This document shows, piece by piece, positions 8,977 to 17,859 of a stretch of 45,244 bases of DNA (its first letter is position 1; every line of letters starts with the position of its first letter). The DNA comes from Photobacterium aquimaris (GTDB lineage: Bacteria; Pseudomonadota; Gammaproteobacteria; Enterobacterales; Vibrionaceae). Below the pieces are notes generated by a model. The model ran no database searches and was not told the origin of the DNA. It saw only the letters and a list, made by a program, of their open reading frames with translations. The stretch spans positions 99,619-144,862 of the forward strand of contig NZ_MSCC01000003.1 of assembly GCF_002954455.1 (NCBI RefSeq). Reading direction: 5' to 3'. A program made the translations under genes and the position numbers.

Positions 8977-9573
8977 ATGACAGCACATTCAAATCAGCAA
9001 TTTCATGTCGGTCAGATTATTGATGAACATCCATTTGTTGCCGGCGATGGCGCCGTTATTGAGATGTTCCGCAATGATATGAGCAATATTGTTTTTATCG
9101 GTTTAAACGGTATCACCGCAGATGAACAACAGATGATGGCAGAAGCCACCGCAGAATTTGGTTTGATGAAAACTGATAATGGCGGTTGTTTAGTGGTCTT
9201 TAAATTGGCAGAACTTGCGTTTGATATTCAGTTTAACGCAGCAGCGATCCCTGCAGAATATTTTCAGCAGCCAACGACACCAACATTAGCATTATCAATG
9301 ATGGCATTAGATACAGCTAATAATGAACTTAAAGTGATCCGTGAGTTGTCATTACCAGCGGCAGTGACTGAGCAAGTGGTTGCAGTGATGCAAACCCAGC
9401 GTGCGATTGAAGATCCTATGGCGGTTAATGCTGAAAATATGCATTTATTAAATACCGTCAGCACAGAAGAATTATTAGCGCAGATTACGCTAACGCCAAT
9501 TCAAACTGTGATTGCACCAACATGTGGTTGTGGTCATAACCATGACGATGGACATCATCATCACCACGGTTAA
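8977..9573 (+). CDS. Unknown protein with metal-binding His-rich tail
   Basis: A 198-aa protein of unrecognised family. The body is mixed alpha/beta with no membrane segments or signal peptide. The C-terminus is striking: a CGCGHNHDD stretch followed by GHHHHHG, giving two Cys and seven His within the last 17 residues. Natural tails of this kind occur in nickel, zinc or cobalt handling proteins such as SlyD, HypB, UreE and COG0523 GTPases, so metal storage, delivery or sensing is inferred. The start is placed at the second ATG because GAGG lies 6 bp before it and overlaps the upstream ATG at 8965. It stands alone, converging on gor. Confidence 0.75.
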   Translation: MTAHSNQQFHVGQIIDEHPFVAGDGAVIEMFRNDMSNIVFIGLNGITADEQQMMAEATAEFGLMKTDNGGCLVVFKLAELAFDIQFNAAAIPAEYFQQPTTPTLALSMMALDTANNELKVIRELSLPAAVTEQVVAVMQTQRAIEDPMAVNAENMHLLNTVSTEELLAQITLTPIQTVIAPTCGCGHNHDDGHHHHHG

Positions 9574-9584
9574 TCGACCAAAAA

Positions 9585-9625
9585 AAAGCTGGTTATCCAA
9601 TTTATAAAAAGGATAAACCAGCTTT
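9585..9625. terminator. Terminator between His-rich gene and gor
   Basis: AAAGCTGGTTATCC / GGATAAACCAGCTTT with one bulge and a 12-nt loop. The A run at 9580-9587 becomes the T tract for leftward gor transcripts. For the rightward gene the T run is weak. Confidence 0.85.
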
Positions 9626-9645
9626 AATATCAAGTATTAGTGCGA

Positions 9646-11001
9646 TCAACGCATAGTAACAAACTCTTCAGAGCCAGTTGGGTGAATAGCAACTACGCTA
9701 TCAAAATCGGCTTTCGTTGCGCCCATCTTCATTGCCACACCAAAACCTTGAATCATTTCATCAACGGTATAACCAATACCATGTAGACCGACAACTTTCT
9801 CATCTGCACCAGCACATACCAATTTCATTTTACATGGCTGACGGTGACTGGTGACTGCGGTATACATTGCAGTAAAGCCTGATTGGTAGACTTTGACATT
9901 TTGTTCACCATATTGCTCAATCGCTTCTTGGGTCGTTAGACCAATGGTGCCGATTGGCGGGTGGCTAAACACAACAGTAGGTACTAAAGTGTAATCCATC
10001 TTCGCTTCTGGCTTGTTATTAAACAGACGCTCAGATAATTGACGACCAGCCTTAACCGCAATTGGTGTTAGCTCGATACCGCCTTCCATGATGTCACCGA
10101 CACAATAGATACCTTCAACATTGGTTGCTTGGTATTGGTCTACTTTGATGTAGCCACGCGCATTGGTTTCAACACCTGTTGCTTGAAGGTTGATTTTGTC
10201 AGTCGCTGGATGACGACCAATTGCCCAAATCAGTAAATCGGTATTGTGTGATTCACCATTTTCAAAATGCAGTGTAATTGAACCGTCAGCTTCTTTAACC
10301 ACTTGCTTAGGAATAGAGTGAGTGTGAAGGGTTGGACCTTCGGCTGCCATAACTTCAACTAAGGTATCAACAATCATTGGATCGAAGCTACGTAGTGGTG
10401 ATTCTTTACGTACAAACAGATGAGTATCAGTGCCTAGGGCACTCAATACGCCTGCGATTTCAACGGCAATATAACCCGCACCAACAATAGCTGTACGTTT
10501 AGGTTGCTCATTAAGTTCAAAGAAACCGTTGGAATCAATGCCGTATTCAGCACCAGGTACATTTGGAATTGTTGGTTCACCACCAACGGCGATCAAAATA
10601 TGATCGGCGGTGTAATGCTCACCATTGACCTCAATTGTTTTGGCATCAACAAAAGTCGCAAAGCCATTGATCACTTCAACGTTATTTTTGCCCAATACAT
10701 TGTCGTAAGAGGTATGAATACGGCTGATGTAAGCTTCACGGTTTTCAACCAGTTTGCTCCAGTTAAAACCCTTTACATCAACGTCAAAGCCGTAATCTTT
10801 TGCGTAAAGGTGCATAGCTTCAGCGATTTGAGCACCATGCCACATTACTTTTTTGGGTACACAACCAACGTTAACGCAAGTACCACCAAGGGCTTTTGCT
10901 TCAATGATTGCTACTTTAGCGCCATACATTGCCGCACGGTTTGCTGATGCAATACCACCGCTACCACCACCGATGCAGATGTAATCAAAATGCTTTGCCA
11001 T
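9646..11001 (-). CDS. gor: Glutathione-disulfide reductase
   Basis: A 451-aa cytoplasmic flavoenzyme that reduces oxidised glutathione with NADPH. The N-terminal FAD-binding motif GGGSGG lies near residues 11-16, and the redox-active disulfide is GGTCVNVGCVPKK (Cys42 and Cys47). A second Rossmann motif GAGYIAVE follows mid-protein, and the C-terminal HPTGSEEFVT supplies the catalytic His. The start is set at MAKHFDY because GGAGT lies 7 bp upstream; a longer in-frame extension to 11040 lacks this. Gene order gor-rlmJ-prlC resembles the E. coli yhi region. Confidence 0.96.
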   Translation of the reverse strand: MAKHFDYICIGGGSGGIASANRAAMYGAKVAIIEAKALGGTCVNVGCVPKKVMWHGAQIAEAMHLYAKDYGFDVDVKGFNWSKLVENREAYISRIHTSYDNVLGKNNVEVINGFATFVDAKTIEVNGEHYTADHILIAVGGEPTIPNVPGAEYGIDSNGFFELNEQPKRTAIVGAGYIAVEIAGVLSALGTDTHLFVRKESPLRSFDPMIVDTLVEVMAAEGPTLHTHSIPKQVVKEADGSITLHFENGESHNTDLLIWAIGRHPATDKINLQATGVETNARGYIKVDQYQATNVEGIYCVGDIMEGGIELTPIAVKAGRQLSERLFNNKPEAKMDYTLVPTVVFSHPPIGTIGLTTQEAIEQYGEQNVKVYQSGFTAMYTAVTSHRQPCKMKLVCAGADEKVVGLHGIGYTVDEMIQGFGVAMKMGATKADFDSVVAIHPTGSEEFVTMR

Positions 11002-11145
11002 GACTTTACTCCAATAGATGTTATGAATATTCACTGTCACCTAGTGTAATCAAGATTGGGCTGAGTGACGAGGATTTAAAATCGGAAAAATCGATTAATA
11101 AGTTACTTTACCATCGATAATGCTGGTTGTAATCTAAGAAATGTA

Positions 11146-11170
11146 ACAGCCACCAACAAAAGTGGCTGTT
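11146..11170. terminator. Hairpin between rlmJ and gor
   Basis: AACAGCCAC / GTGGCTGTT stem with an 8-nt loop, just past the rlmJ stop codon. T tracts on both sides are short, so it is probably a moderate terminator for leftward rlmJ transcripts. Confidence 0.7.
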
Positions 11171-11195
11171 TATTGTGCAAAGTAACGTCAGTCAG

Positions 11196-12035
11196 TTACT
11201 CTGGTACGATCCACTCAACTTTATAATGGCCGTGATTCGGTGCAATGGCTTGTTGTAACCATGGCAGGATTTGCTCCATTTGAGTCGCAAGTTTCCATGG
11301 TGGGTTAATCACAATCATGCCTGATGCTGTCATGCCGCGCTCTTCAGTATCGGGTTCAACGCCAAGCTCAATTTGGAGAATATTGCGAATGTCTAAATCT
11401 TTTAGGCCTTGAAGCATATTATCAATTGTTTCGCGGTAAACCACAGGGTACCAGATTGCGTAAGTACCTGTTGCCCAACGTTTATGGCTTTGCTTAATTG
11501 CTTTCACCACATCTTGGTATTCGTGCTTAAGCTCATAAGGTGGATCAATCAATACCACTCCGCGACGTTCTTTGGGCGGCAAACTGGCTTTTAAACGTGC
11601 GAAGCCATCTTCTTGGTACATTTTAACGTGGCGATCACCACGAAACTCTTGCAGTAATAATGGAAAATCACTTGGGTGTAATTCGGTTAACACCATGCGG
11701 TCTTGATCACGAATCTGTGCACGTGCCACCTTAGGTGAGCCTGGGTAGTAACGTAATTCATCGCTGTCATTAAGGGCTTTAATTGCCTCAATATATGCGC
11801 CAATTTCGGTAGGAATATCATCGCGAGACCAAATACGGGCGATACCTTGCTTAAACTCACCGGTTTTTTCGCTGCGCTCATCTTGCAGATCGTAACGACC
11901 AACACCTGAGTGAGTATCGTGATACACGAACGGTTTATCTTTTTGCTTGAGTGCATCCAGAATTAGGCTTTGAACAATGTGTTTAACCACATCTGCGTGG
12001 TTGCCAGCGTGAAAGCTGTGGCGATAACTCAGCAT
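11196..12035 (-). CDS. rlmJ: 23S rRNA m6A2030 methyltransferase
   Basis: A 279-aa protein matching RlmJ (YhiR), which methylates A2030 of 23S rRNA. It starts with the family hallmark MLSYRHSFHAGNHADVVKH. The catalytic DPPY motif lies at residues 164-167 (VLIDPPYELK), as expected for an N6-adenine methyltransferase. The length equals the usual 280 aa. It is divergent from prlC, with the promoter region at 12036-12248. Confidence 0.96.
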   Translation of the reverse strand: MLSYRHSFHAGNHADVVKHIVQSLILDALKQKDKPFVYHDTHSGVGRYDLQDERSEKTGEFKQGIARIWSRDDIPTEIGAYIEAIKALNDSDELRYYPGSPKVARAQIRDQDRMVLTELHPSDFPLLLQEFRGDRHVKMYQEDGFARLKASLPPKERRGVVLIDPPYELKHEYQDVVKAIKQSHKRWATGTYAIWYPVVYRETIDNMLQGLKDLDIRNILQIELGVEPDTEERGMTASGMIVINPPWKLATQMEQILPWLQQAIAPNHGHYKVEWIVPE

Positions 12036-12248
12036 GAAATTAGTCTCTATCGGTATCTAAAGCAGGGGTGCTAAAGGCTATTATCGTCAATTATTCACCA
12101 ATATCCAACCATGGTGCCAACCTTTGCTACTATCAAGACAGAGGAAGTGCGCTATTTCTGCCTTTTTATACTCTAAACCGAGCAAAGGATTGAAATTTAT
12201 CTATCGCGGGCGCATGTTAATAATAAGATAAAAATAAAGGAAAAGCGT

Positions 12249-14291
12249 ATGTCTAACCCATTATTGACGATGACTGATTTGCCACCGTTTGCTCATATTA
12301 AACCTGAGCACATTAAACCTGCGGTTGAACAAGCGATCACTGATTGCCGTAACAACGTTGAATCAGTGCTATCTCAATTACAAATGCCAACTTGGAACAC
12401 AATTTGTCGTCCACTGGCTGAATTAGATGATCGTCTTGGACGTATTTGGTCTCCAGTTGGTCATCTTAATGGGGTTAAAAATAGCCCCGAGTTACGTCAA
12501 GCGTATGAAAGCTGCTTACCGCTATTGTCAGACTACGGCACTTGGGTTGGACAACATAAAGGCCTTTATGACGCGTATAAAATGATTCAAGCCAGTGACG
12601 ATTTTGCTGATTTGAGTCAAGCCCAACAAAAAGCTGTAAATGATGCGCTAAAAGCGTTTGAGTTATCAGGCATAGGTTTACCTGCAGAGCAACAGCAGCG
12701 TTTTGGTGATATCAGTAAGCGTTTGTCTGAACTTGCTTCAACCTTTAGCAATAATGTCTTAGATGCGACTATGGCATGGAGCAAGGTGATCACTGATGTT
12801 GAGCAACTGCGTGGCTTGCCTGAATCGGCATTGCAAGCGGCACAAGCGAATGCAGAAGCTAAAGGCGAGCAAGGTTACTTGTTTACGCTTGATATTCCAT
12901 CGTATTTACCTGTGATGACTTATTGTGAAAACCGTGAGCTACGGGCTGAAATGTATCAAGCATTTAGTACTCGCGCCTCCGATCGTGGTCCTAATGCGGG
13001 TGAGTTTGATAATTCAGAAATTATTGCTGAAAAACTTAAACTCAGTCATGAGATTGCGAGTTTATTAGGGTTTAGCAATTATGGTGAGAAATCACTGGCA
13101 ACCAAAATGGCACAATCGACCGATCAAGTGTTGGGCTTTTTAAATGACTTAGCTGATCGCGCCAAACCACAAGGTGAACGTGAAGTTGCTGAGTTACGTG
13201 ATTATGCTCGCAATGAATTTGGGGTGGAGCAATTAGAGCCGTGGGATTTTGCGTTTTATTCTGAAAAGCTAAAGCAGCATCGTTACAGCATTTCAGATGA
13301 AGAATTACGTCCATACTTCCCTGAACAAAAGGTGGTTGCGGGATTATTTGAAGTACTAAAGCGTGTATTTGGTCTTGAAATCAAACAACGTCAAGGCGTG
13401 GAAGTATGGCACGAGTCGGTGAAGTTCTATGACATCTTTGACAACCAAGGCACATTACGCGGCAGCTTCTACTTAGATTTATATGCTCGTGAGCACAAGC
13501 GTGGTGGTGCGTGGATGGATGAGTGTGTGGTACGTCGTACACGTATCGACGGTAGCCTACAAACACCAGTGGCTTATCTAACCTGTAACTTTAATCGTCC
13601 AGTGGGCGATCAGCCAGCGCTGTTTACTCATAATGAAGTTACGACCTTATTCCATGAAACGGGTCATGGTATTCACCATATGCTAACCCAAATTGATGTT
13701 GCAGCGGTATCTGGCATTAATGGTGTGCCGTGGGATGCAGTAGAGCTACCAAGTCAATTTCTTGAAAATTGGTGCTGGCAAGAAGAGGCATTAGCGTTTA
13801 TTTCGGGCCATTACGAGACTGGTGAGCCGTTACCAAAACTGATGCTTGATAAAATGCTCGCGGCGAAGAATTTCCAATCAGCGATGTTTATTTTACGCCA
13901 GCTTGAGTTTGGATTGTTTGATTTCAGCTTGTACTCTAACTACGATCCCGAGGTTGGTGCGCAAGTATTAGAGACCTTATTTGAGGTTAAAGACAAAGTT
14001 TCAGTGGTGCCAAGCCCTGAGTGGGGGCGTTTCCCTCATAGCTTTAGTCATATTTTTGCTGGTGGCTACAGTGCAGGCTATTACAGTTACTTGTGGGCTG
14101 AATTATTATCAGCAGATGCATTCTCACGCTTTGAAGAAGAAGGTATCTTTAACCCGCAAACCGGTAACGACTTCCTAACCTGTGTGTTAGAAAAAGGCGG
14201 TAGTGAAGAGCCAATGGAGCTGTTTAAGCGTTTCCGTGGCCGTGAACCACAATTAGATGCAATGCTGCGTCATAGTGGTATTACAGGCTAA
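12249..14291 (+). CDS. prlC: Oligopeptidase A
   Basis: A 680-aa cytosolic zinc metallopeptidase of family M3 that degrades short peptides, including cleaved signal peptides. The zinc site is HETGH at residues 469-473, followed downstream by the second-shell Glu in the VELPSQFLENW segment. The length equals E. coli PrlC (680 aa). AAAGGA lies before the ATG. It ends at a bidirectional terminator shared with gppA. Confidence 0.97.
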   Translation: MSNPLLTMTDLPPFAHIKPEHIKPAVEQAITDCRNNVESVLSQLQMPTWNTICRPLAELDDRLGRIWSPVGHLNGVKNSPELRQAYESCLPLLSDYGTWVGQHKGLYDAYKMIQASDDFADLSQAQQKAVNDALKAFELSGIGLPAEQQQRFGDISKRLSELASTFSNNVLDATMAWSKVITDVEQLRGLPESALQAAQANAEAKGEQGYLFTLDIPSYLPVMTYCENRELRAEMYQAFSTRASDRGPNAGEFDNSEIIAEKLKLSHEIASLLGFSNYGEKSLATKMAQSTDQVLGFLNDLADRAKPQGEREVAELRDYARNEFGVEQLEPWDFAFYSEKLKQHRYSISDEELRPYFPEQKVVAGLFEVLKRVFGLEIKQRQGVEVWHESVKFYDIFDNQGTLRGSFYLDLYAREHKRGGAWMDECVVRRTRIDGSLQTPVAYLTCNFNRPVGDQPALFTHNEVTTLFHETGHGIHHMLTQIDVAAVSGINGVPWDAVELPSQFLENWCWQEEALAFISGHYETGEPLPKLMLDKMLAAKNFQSAMFILRQLEFGLFDFSLYSNYDPEVGAQVLETLFEVKDKVSVVPSPEWGRFPHSFSHIFAGGYSAGYYSYLWAELLSADAFSRFEEEGIFNPQTGNDFLTCVLEKGGSEEPMELFKRFRGREPQLDAMLRHSGITG

Positions 14292-14320
14292 GGCTGACAG
14301 ATTACAAAGCGATAGCAAAT

Positions 14321-14350
14321 AAAAAAGGCTCCTTAAAGGGAGCCTTTTTT
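14321..14350. terminator. Bidirectional terminator prlC/gppA
   Basis: AAAAAAGGCTCC-TTAAAG-GGAGCCTTTTTT, a perfect stem with A and T tracts, between the convergent prlC and gppA genes. Confidence 0.95.
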
Positions 14351-14401
14351 GATCCTAGAGCTAAGAGGGCAACCCTCATCGCTAGATTGTAATGCTATTG
14401 A

Positions 14402-15892
14402 TCAGTCTTGTGCCGTTACGACCATTGGCCAGCCCATATCAGTTTGACGGGTAGCTTCTTGGGTTAATTCGCTACGAGTAAGCGGATTATTGATCAACCA
14501 TTTCGCCGATAATAACAAGGTCAATTTGTTGTCTTCCATGCGTAAGCTAAAGGGAGGCAAACAGTTTTGATCGCGGCGATGGCATAAAATAATCGCCAGT
14601 CGTAACAAGCGTAGTAAACGAGCAGCACTTGGCGCTGATAACGCATATTGTTCTGGTAAGCTGGTTAATGGGCCGTTATGACGACGCAATAACTCAGCAA
14701 TAAGATTTTTTTGTGCGCGAGTGAAGCCAGGTAAGTCCATGTGCTTAATTAAGTAAGCCGCATGTTCACCACTTTTTTTAAATTCAATGCTAGCACCAAT
14801 TTCATGTAATTTGGCCGCCGCTTGAAGGAGGTTTTCTGCTGGTGGTTCCAGTTGCCAATTTGCACACTGGGCTAATAATGCCAGTGCCATATCACTCACG
14901 TTATCTGCGTGGTGATGATCCAATTGAAACCGTTGTTGCATGCTCATAATTGTTCGTGAGCACACATCGTGATGACGCATTTGATCCATCATTTCATAGA
15001 CCAAGCCTTCGCGTAGCGCACCGCCAGCGAGGGTCATTGATTCGATTTGTAATGATTCAAATAGGGCGATTAGAATCGATAATCCGCTAGGGAAAACTAG
15101 CGCTCGCTCTAATGTTAAACCTTCAATATCAAGATCTTCCAAGCGTTCGTATTGCATCGCTTGGCGTTGAAGGCGTTTAAGTTTTGGCAGAGTGATGATT
15201 TCATCCATGCCTTGTGCGAGCATAATTTCTTGTAATGCTTGCACAGTACCACTTGCGCCAACACAGGTTTCCCAGCCTTGCTGAGTGTAACGCTCAATAA
15301 TAGCTTCAATCGCTTCTTTAGCGCCATTAATAGCGGCATCGAAGTTGACTGAGGTAAGGTAGCGATCTTTAAAATAACGCTCCAGCCATGTGACACAACC
15401 AATTTTAAGGCTCGTCAATGCATTAGCGTCAAAACCTTCACCGATAATGACTTCGGTACTGGCGCCGCCTATATCGACTACCAGACGTTTATCACTGCCA
15501 CCAGAGGTATGCGCTACCCCTTGATAGATAATACGTGCTTCTTCTTCACCCGCAATAACGCTCACAGGATAGCCAAGAATACTGTGAGCTTGAGAAAGAA
15601 ATTCGTTAGCATTGACCGCTGTACGCAAGGCGGCAGTACCAACAATGCGAATATGATCAGGTTTGATATCCTGCAAACGCTCGGCAAAGATAGCCAAACA
15701 GTCAAGCCCGCGTTGAATGGCATCTTGGCTGAGTTCGTTGTGATTATTCAACCCTGCCGCTAAACGTACTTTACGTTTGATTTTAGCGAGCGTCTGAACA
15801 CTGCCATTGACTTCACGTACAACCCACATATGAAAGCTGTTTGAACCTAAATCAATTGCGGCATAAAGCGGTGATACTGAATTTCTTTCCAT
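14402..15892 (-). CDS. gppA: pppGpp phosphohydrolase / exopolyphosphatase
   Basis: A 496-aa enzyme of the ASKHA Ppx/GppA family that converts pppGpp to ppGpp and can act on polyphosphate. It has the phosphate-1 motif AIDLGSNSFHM at the N-terminus, the GEEEARIIYQGV stretch with the catalytic Glu, the phosphate-2 motif VVDIGGASTEVI, and an HD-like C-terminal helical domain. It lies 19 bp downstream of rhlB on the same strand, and this rhlB-gppA pairing is conserved in enterobacteria and vibrios, favouring GppA over Ppx. Confidence 0.94.
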   Translation of the reverse strand: MERNSVSPLYAAIDLGSNSFHMWVVREVNGSVQTLAKIKRKVRLAAGLNNHNELSQDAIQRGLDCLAIFAERLQDIKPDHIRIVGTAALRTAVNANEFLSQAHSILGYPVSVIAGEEEARIIYQGVAHTSGGSDKRLVVDIGGASTEVIIGEGFDANALTSLKIGCVTWLERYFKDRYLTSVNFDAAINGAKEAIEAIIERYTQQGWETCVGASGTVQALQEIMLAQGMDEIITLPKLKRLQRQAMQYERLEDLDIEGLTLERALVFPSGLSILIALFESLQIESMTLAGGALREGLVYEMMDQMRHHDVCSRTIMSMQQRFQLDHHHADNVSDMALALLAQCANWQLEPPAENLLQAAAKLHEIGASIEFKKSGEHAAYLIKHMDLPGFTRAQKNLIAELLRRHNGPLTSLPEQYALSAPSAARLLRLLRLAIILCHRRDQNCLPPFSLRMEDNKLTLLLSAKWLINNPLTRSELTQEATRQTDMGWPMVVTAQD

Positions 15893-15911
15893 AGAGATAC
15901 TTTAACTTATT

Positions 15912-17222
15912 TTATGCTGGTTTGTTTTGTGGCGGACGACGGCGATTATTACGCTGACGAGATTGCCCCTGGCCTTGACCTTGACGCTGGTTATTACGAC
16001 GACCACCTTGGCGAGGATTGCGCTGTAAGCGAATCGGTGCAGGTAAATCATCTAAAAGGGCATCAGAATCATATTTTGATTGTGGAATACCATGCTCGAT
16101 ATAAGTTTCAATCGCAGGCAAGTTAATTGCGTACTCTTCACAAGCGAAGCTGATTGAATGGCCACTTTCACCAGCACGACCAGTACGACCAATACGATGA
16201 ACATAATCTTCTGCATCATCAGGAAGATCGTAGTTAAATACGTGGGTAACCATTGGAATATGTAGACCACGAGCAGCAACATCGGTTGCAACAAGGATAT
16301 CAATATCACCTTTAGTGAATTCTTCTAGAATACGCTCACGTTTTTTCTGCGGTACATCACCATTAAGTAAACCAACGCGATGACCATCAGCGGCTAAATG
16401 ACCCCAAACATCTTCACAACGATGTTTAGTATTGGCGAAAATAATCGCACGATCAGGCCACTCTTCTTCAATTAACGTTTGTAATAAACGCATTTTTTCT
16501 TGGTTTGATGGGTAGAATAGCTCTTCTTTAATACGGTGGCCTGTTTTTTGTTCAGGTTCAACCACAACGCTTTCAGGACTATTCATATGCTCAAAAGCTA
16601 GCTCTTTAACACGGTATGATAACGTGGCAGAGAACAGCATGTTTAAACGCGCTTTTGGCTCAGGCATGCGACGGAACAAGAAGCGAATATCTTTAATAAA
16701 GCCTAAATCGAACATGCGATCAGCTTCATCAAGAACAACCACTTGAATACTTGCAAGGTCAATAACACGTTGCTTGTAGAAGTCGATAATACGACCGCAA
16801 GTACCGATCAGAATATCGACACCTTCATCAAACACTTGTTTTTGTTTTTCATAAGGTTCGCCGCCATAAGCAAGACCAGCTTTAAGGCCTGTGCTCGCAA
16901 GTAGCGATGACGCATCATTGAAAATTTGGATCGCCAATTCCCGCGTTGGCGCCATAATGATCGCTCGCGGTTGGTTGGTTTTACGCTCTGCTGGTGCAGG
17001 GTTCTCCAATAGGTGGTTAAAAGTAGCGGTCAGAAAGGCTAGGGTCTTACCCGTACCTGTTTGAGCCTGTCCCGCGATATCATGGCCAGTGAGCACAACT
17101 GGCAATGCCAAGGCCTGGATCGGGGTACAATTATGAAACCCTTTCTCTTCCAATCCTTTTAGCACTAGGGGATTTAACCCTAGTTCGGCAAATTTCTGCT
17201 CTGTGATATGTGTCGTCTTCAT
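15912..17222 (-). CDS. rhlB: ATP-dependent RNA helicase RhlB
   Basis: A 436-aa DEAD-box helicase that works with RNase E and PNPase in the RNA degradosome. Visible motifs are a Q motif (FAELGLNPLVLKGLEEKGFH ... PIQ), Walker A AQTGTGKT, PTRELA, DEAD in VVLDEADRMFD, SAT and HRIGRTGRAG. The C-terminal tail is basic and rich in Arg, Gln, Asn and Gly, as in RhlB. It is transcribed away from trxA and continues into gppA. Confidence 0.97.
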   Translation of the reverse strand: MKTTHITEQKFAELGLNPLVLKGLEEKGFHNCTPIQALALPVVLTGHDIAGQAQTGTGKTLAFLTATFNHLLENPAPAERKTNQPRAIIMAPTRELAIQIFNDASSLLASTGLKAGLAYGGEPYEKQKQVFDEGVDILIGTCGRIIDFYKQRVIDLASIQVVVLDEADRMFDLGFIKDIRFLFRRMPEPKARLNMLFSATLSYRVKELAFEHMNSPESVVVEPEQKTGHRIKEELFYPSNQEKMRLLQTLIEEEWPDRAIIFANTKHRCEDVWGHLAADGHRVGLLNGDVPQKKRERILEEFTKGDIDILVATDVAARGLHIPMVTHVFNYDLPDDAEDYVHRIGRTGRAGESGHSISFACEEYAINLPAIETYIEHGIPQSKYDSDALLDDLPAPIRLQRNPRQGGRRNNQRQGQGQGQSRQRNNRRRPPQNKPA

Positions 17223-17334
17223 TACTATAGAATATCAGCTTAGGGTTGCAATACGAAACGTATTCCATTCAAATAGGATAACGATTTGCTGGTTAATTCA
17301 ATATCAGCTAACAAAATCACTGTTGGAGTGGAAG

Positions 17335-17661
17335 ATGAGCGATAAGATTGTGCAGCTTACCGATGAAAGTTTTGATACTGATGTTGTCAATGCTGCGAGC
17401 CCGGTACTCGTCGATTTTTGGGCTGAATGGTGTGGTCCATGTAAAATGATAGCCCCTATTCTTGATGAAATCGCTGATGAATATGAAGGTAAACTAACGA
17501 TTGGTAAATTAAATATCGACCAAAACGCGGCGACGCCGCCAAAGTTTGGTATTCGTGGTATTCCAACGTTATTGCTGTTTAAAGATGGCGCAGTTGCCGC
17601 AACTAAAGTTGGCGCGTTATCAAAAACTCAGCTGAAAGAGTTCCTTGAAGCGAACTTATAA
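17335..17661 (+). CDS. trxA: Thioredoxin 1
   Basis: A 108-aa cytosolic thioredoxin with active site WCGPC at residues 32-36 and the cis-Pro in GIRGIPTLLLF. It supplies reducing power to ribonucleotide reductase, methionine sulfoxide reductase and other partners. The start is set at the ATG after GGAGTGGAAG, which gives the standard length; the open frame extends further upstream to 17203 but without family similarity. It is followed by a hairpin at 17678-17705 and then rho, as in E. coli. Confidence 0.97.
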   Translation: MSDKIVQLTDESFDTDVVNAASPVLVDFWAEWCGPCKMIAPILDEIADEYEGKLTIGKLNIDQNAATPPKFGIRGIPTLLLFKDGAVAATKVGALSKTQLKEFLEANL

Positions 17662-17677
17662 GTGATATAATTGCGAG

Positions 17678-17705
17678 CCATGCACAATTTCTAAGTTGTG
17701 CATGG
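17678..17705 (+). terminator. Hairpin after trxA, in rho leader
   Basis: Perfect 10-bp stem CCATGCACAA / TTGTGCATGG with an 8-nt loop, 16 bp past the trxA stop. The T tract is poor, so partial termination or mRNA protection is likely. The following 150 bp to rho form the rho leader, where rho autoregulation is known in E. coli; no leader peptide was identified here. Confidence 0.7.
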
Positions 17706-17859
17706 TTTGTCTAGCGACTATGCTAGACGAAGAGAACGTTTAGTGTTAACGTAACGCACAGAAACTACATTTTCGTTCATTTCTTGACCAAGCCCTATTG
17801 GTCATTCTTATCTCAACTAATATAGAACCCCGATTTTGACAAACAAGAAACCCACCACT

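Noticed and set aside
10504..10947. 147-codon rightward open frame inside gor
   Set aside because: It is antisense to a clear glutathione reductase with conserved motifs, has no ribosome binding site and a Cys/Phe/Val-rich composition typical of a reverse-strand shadow.
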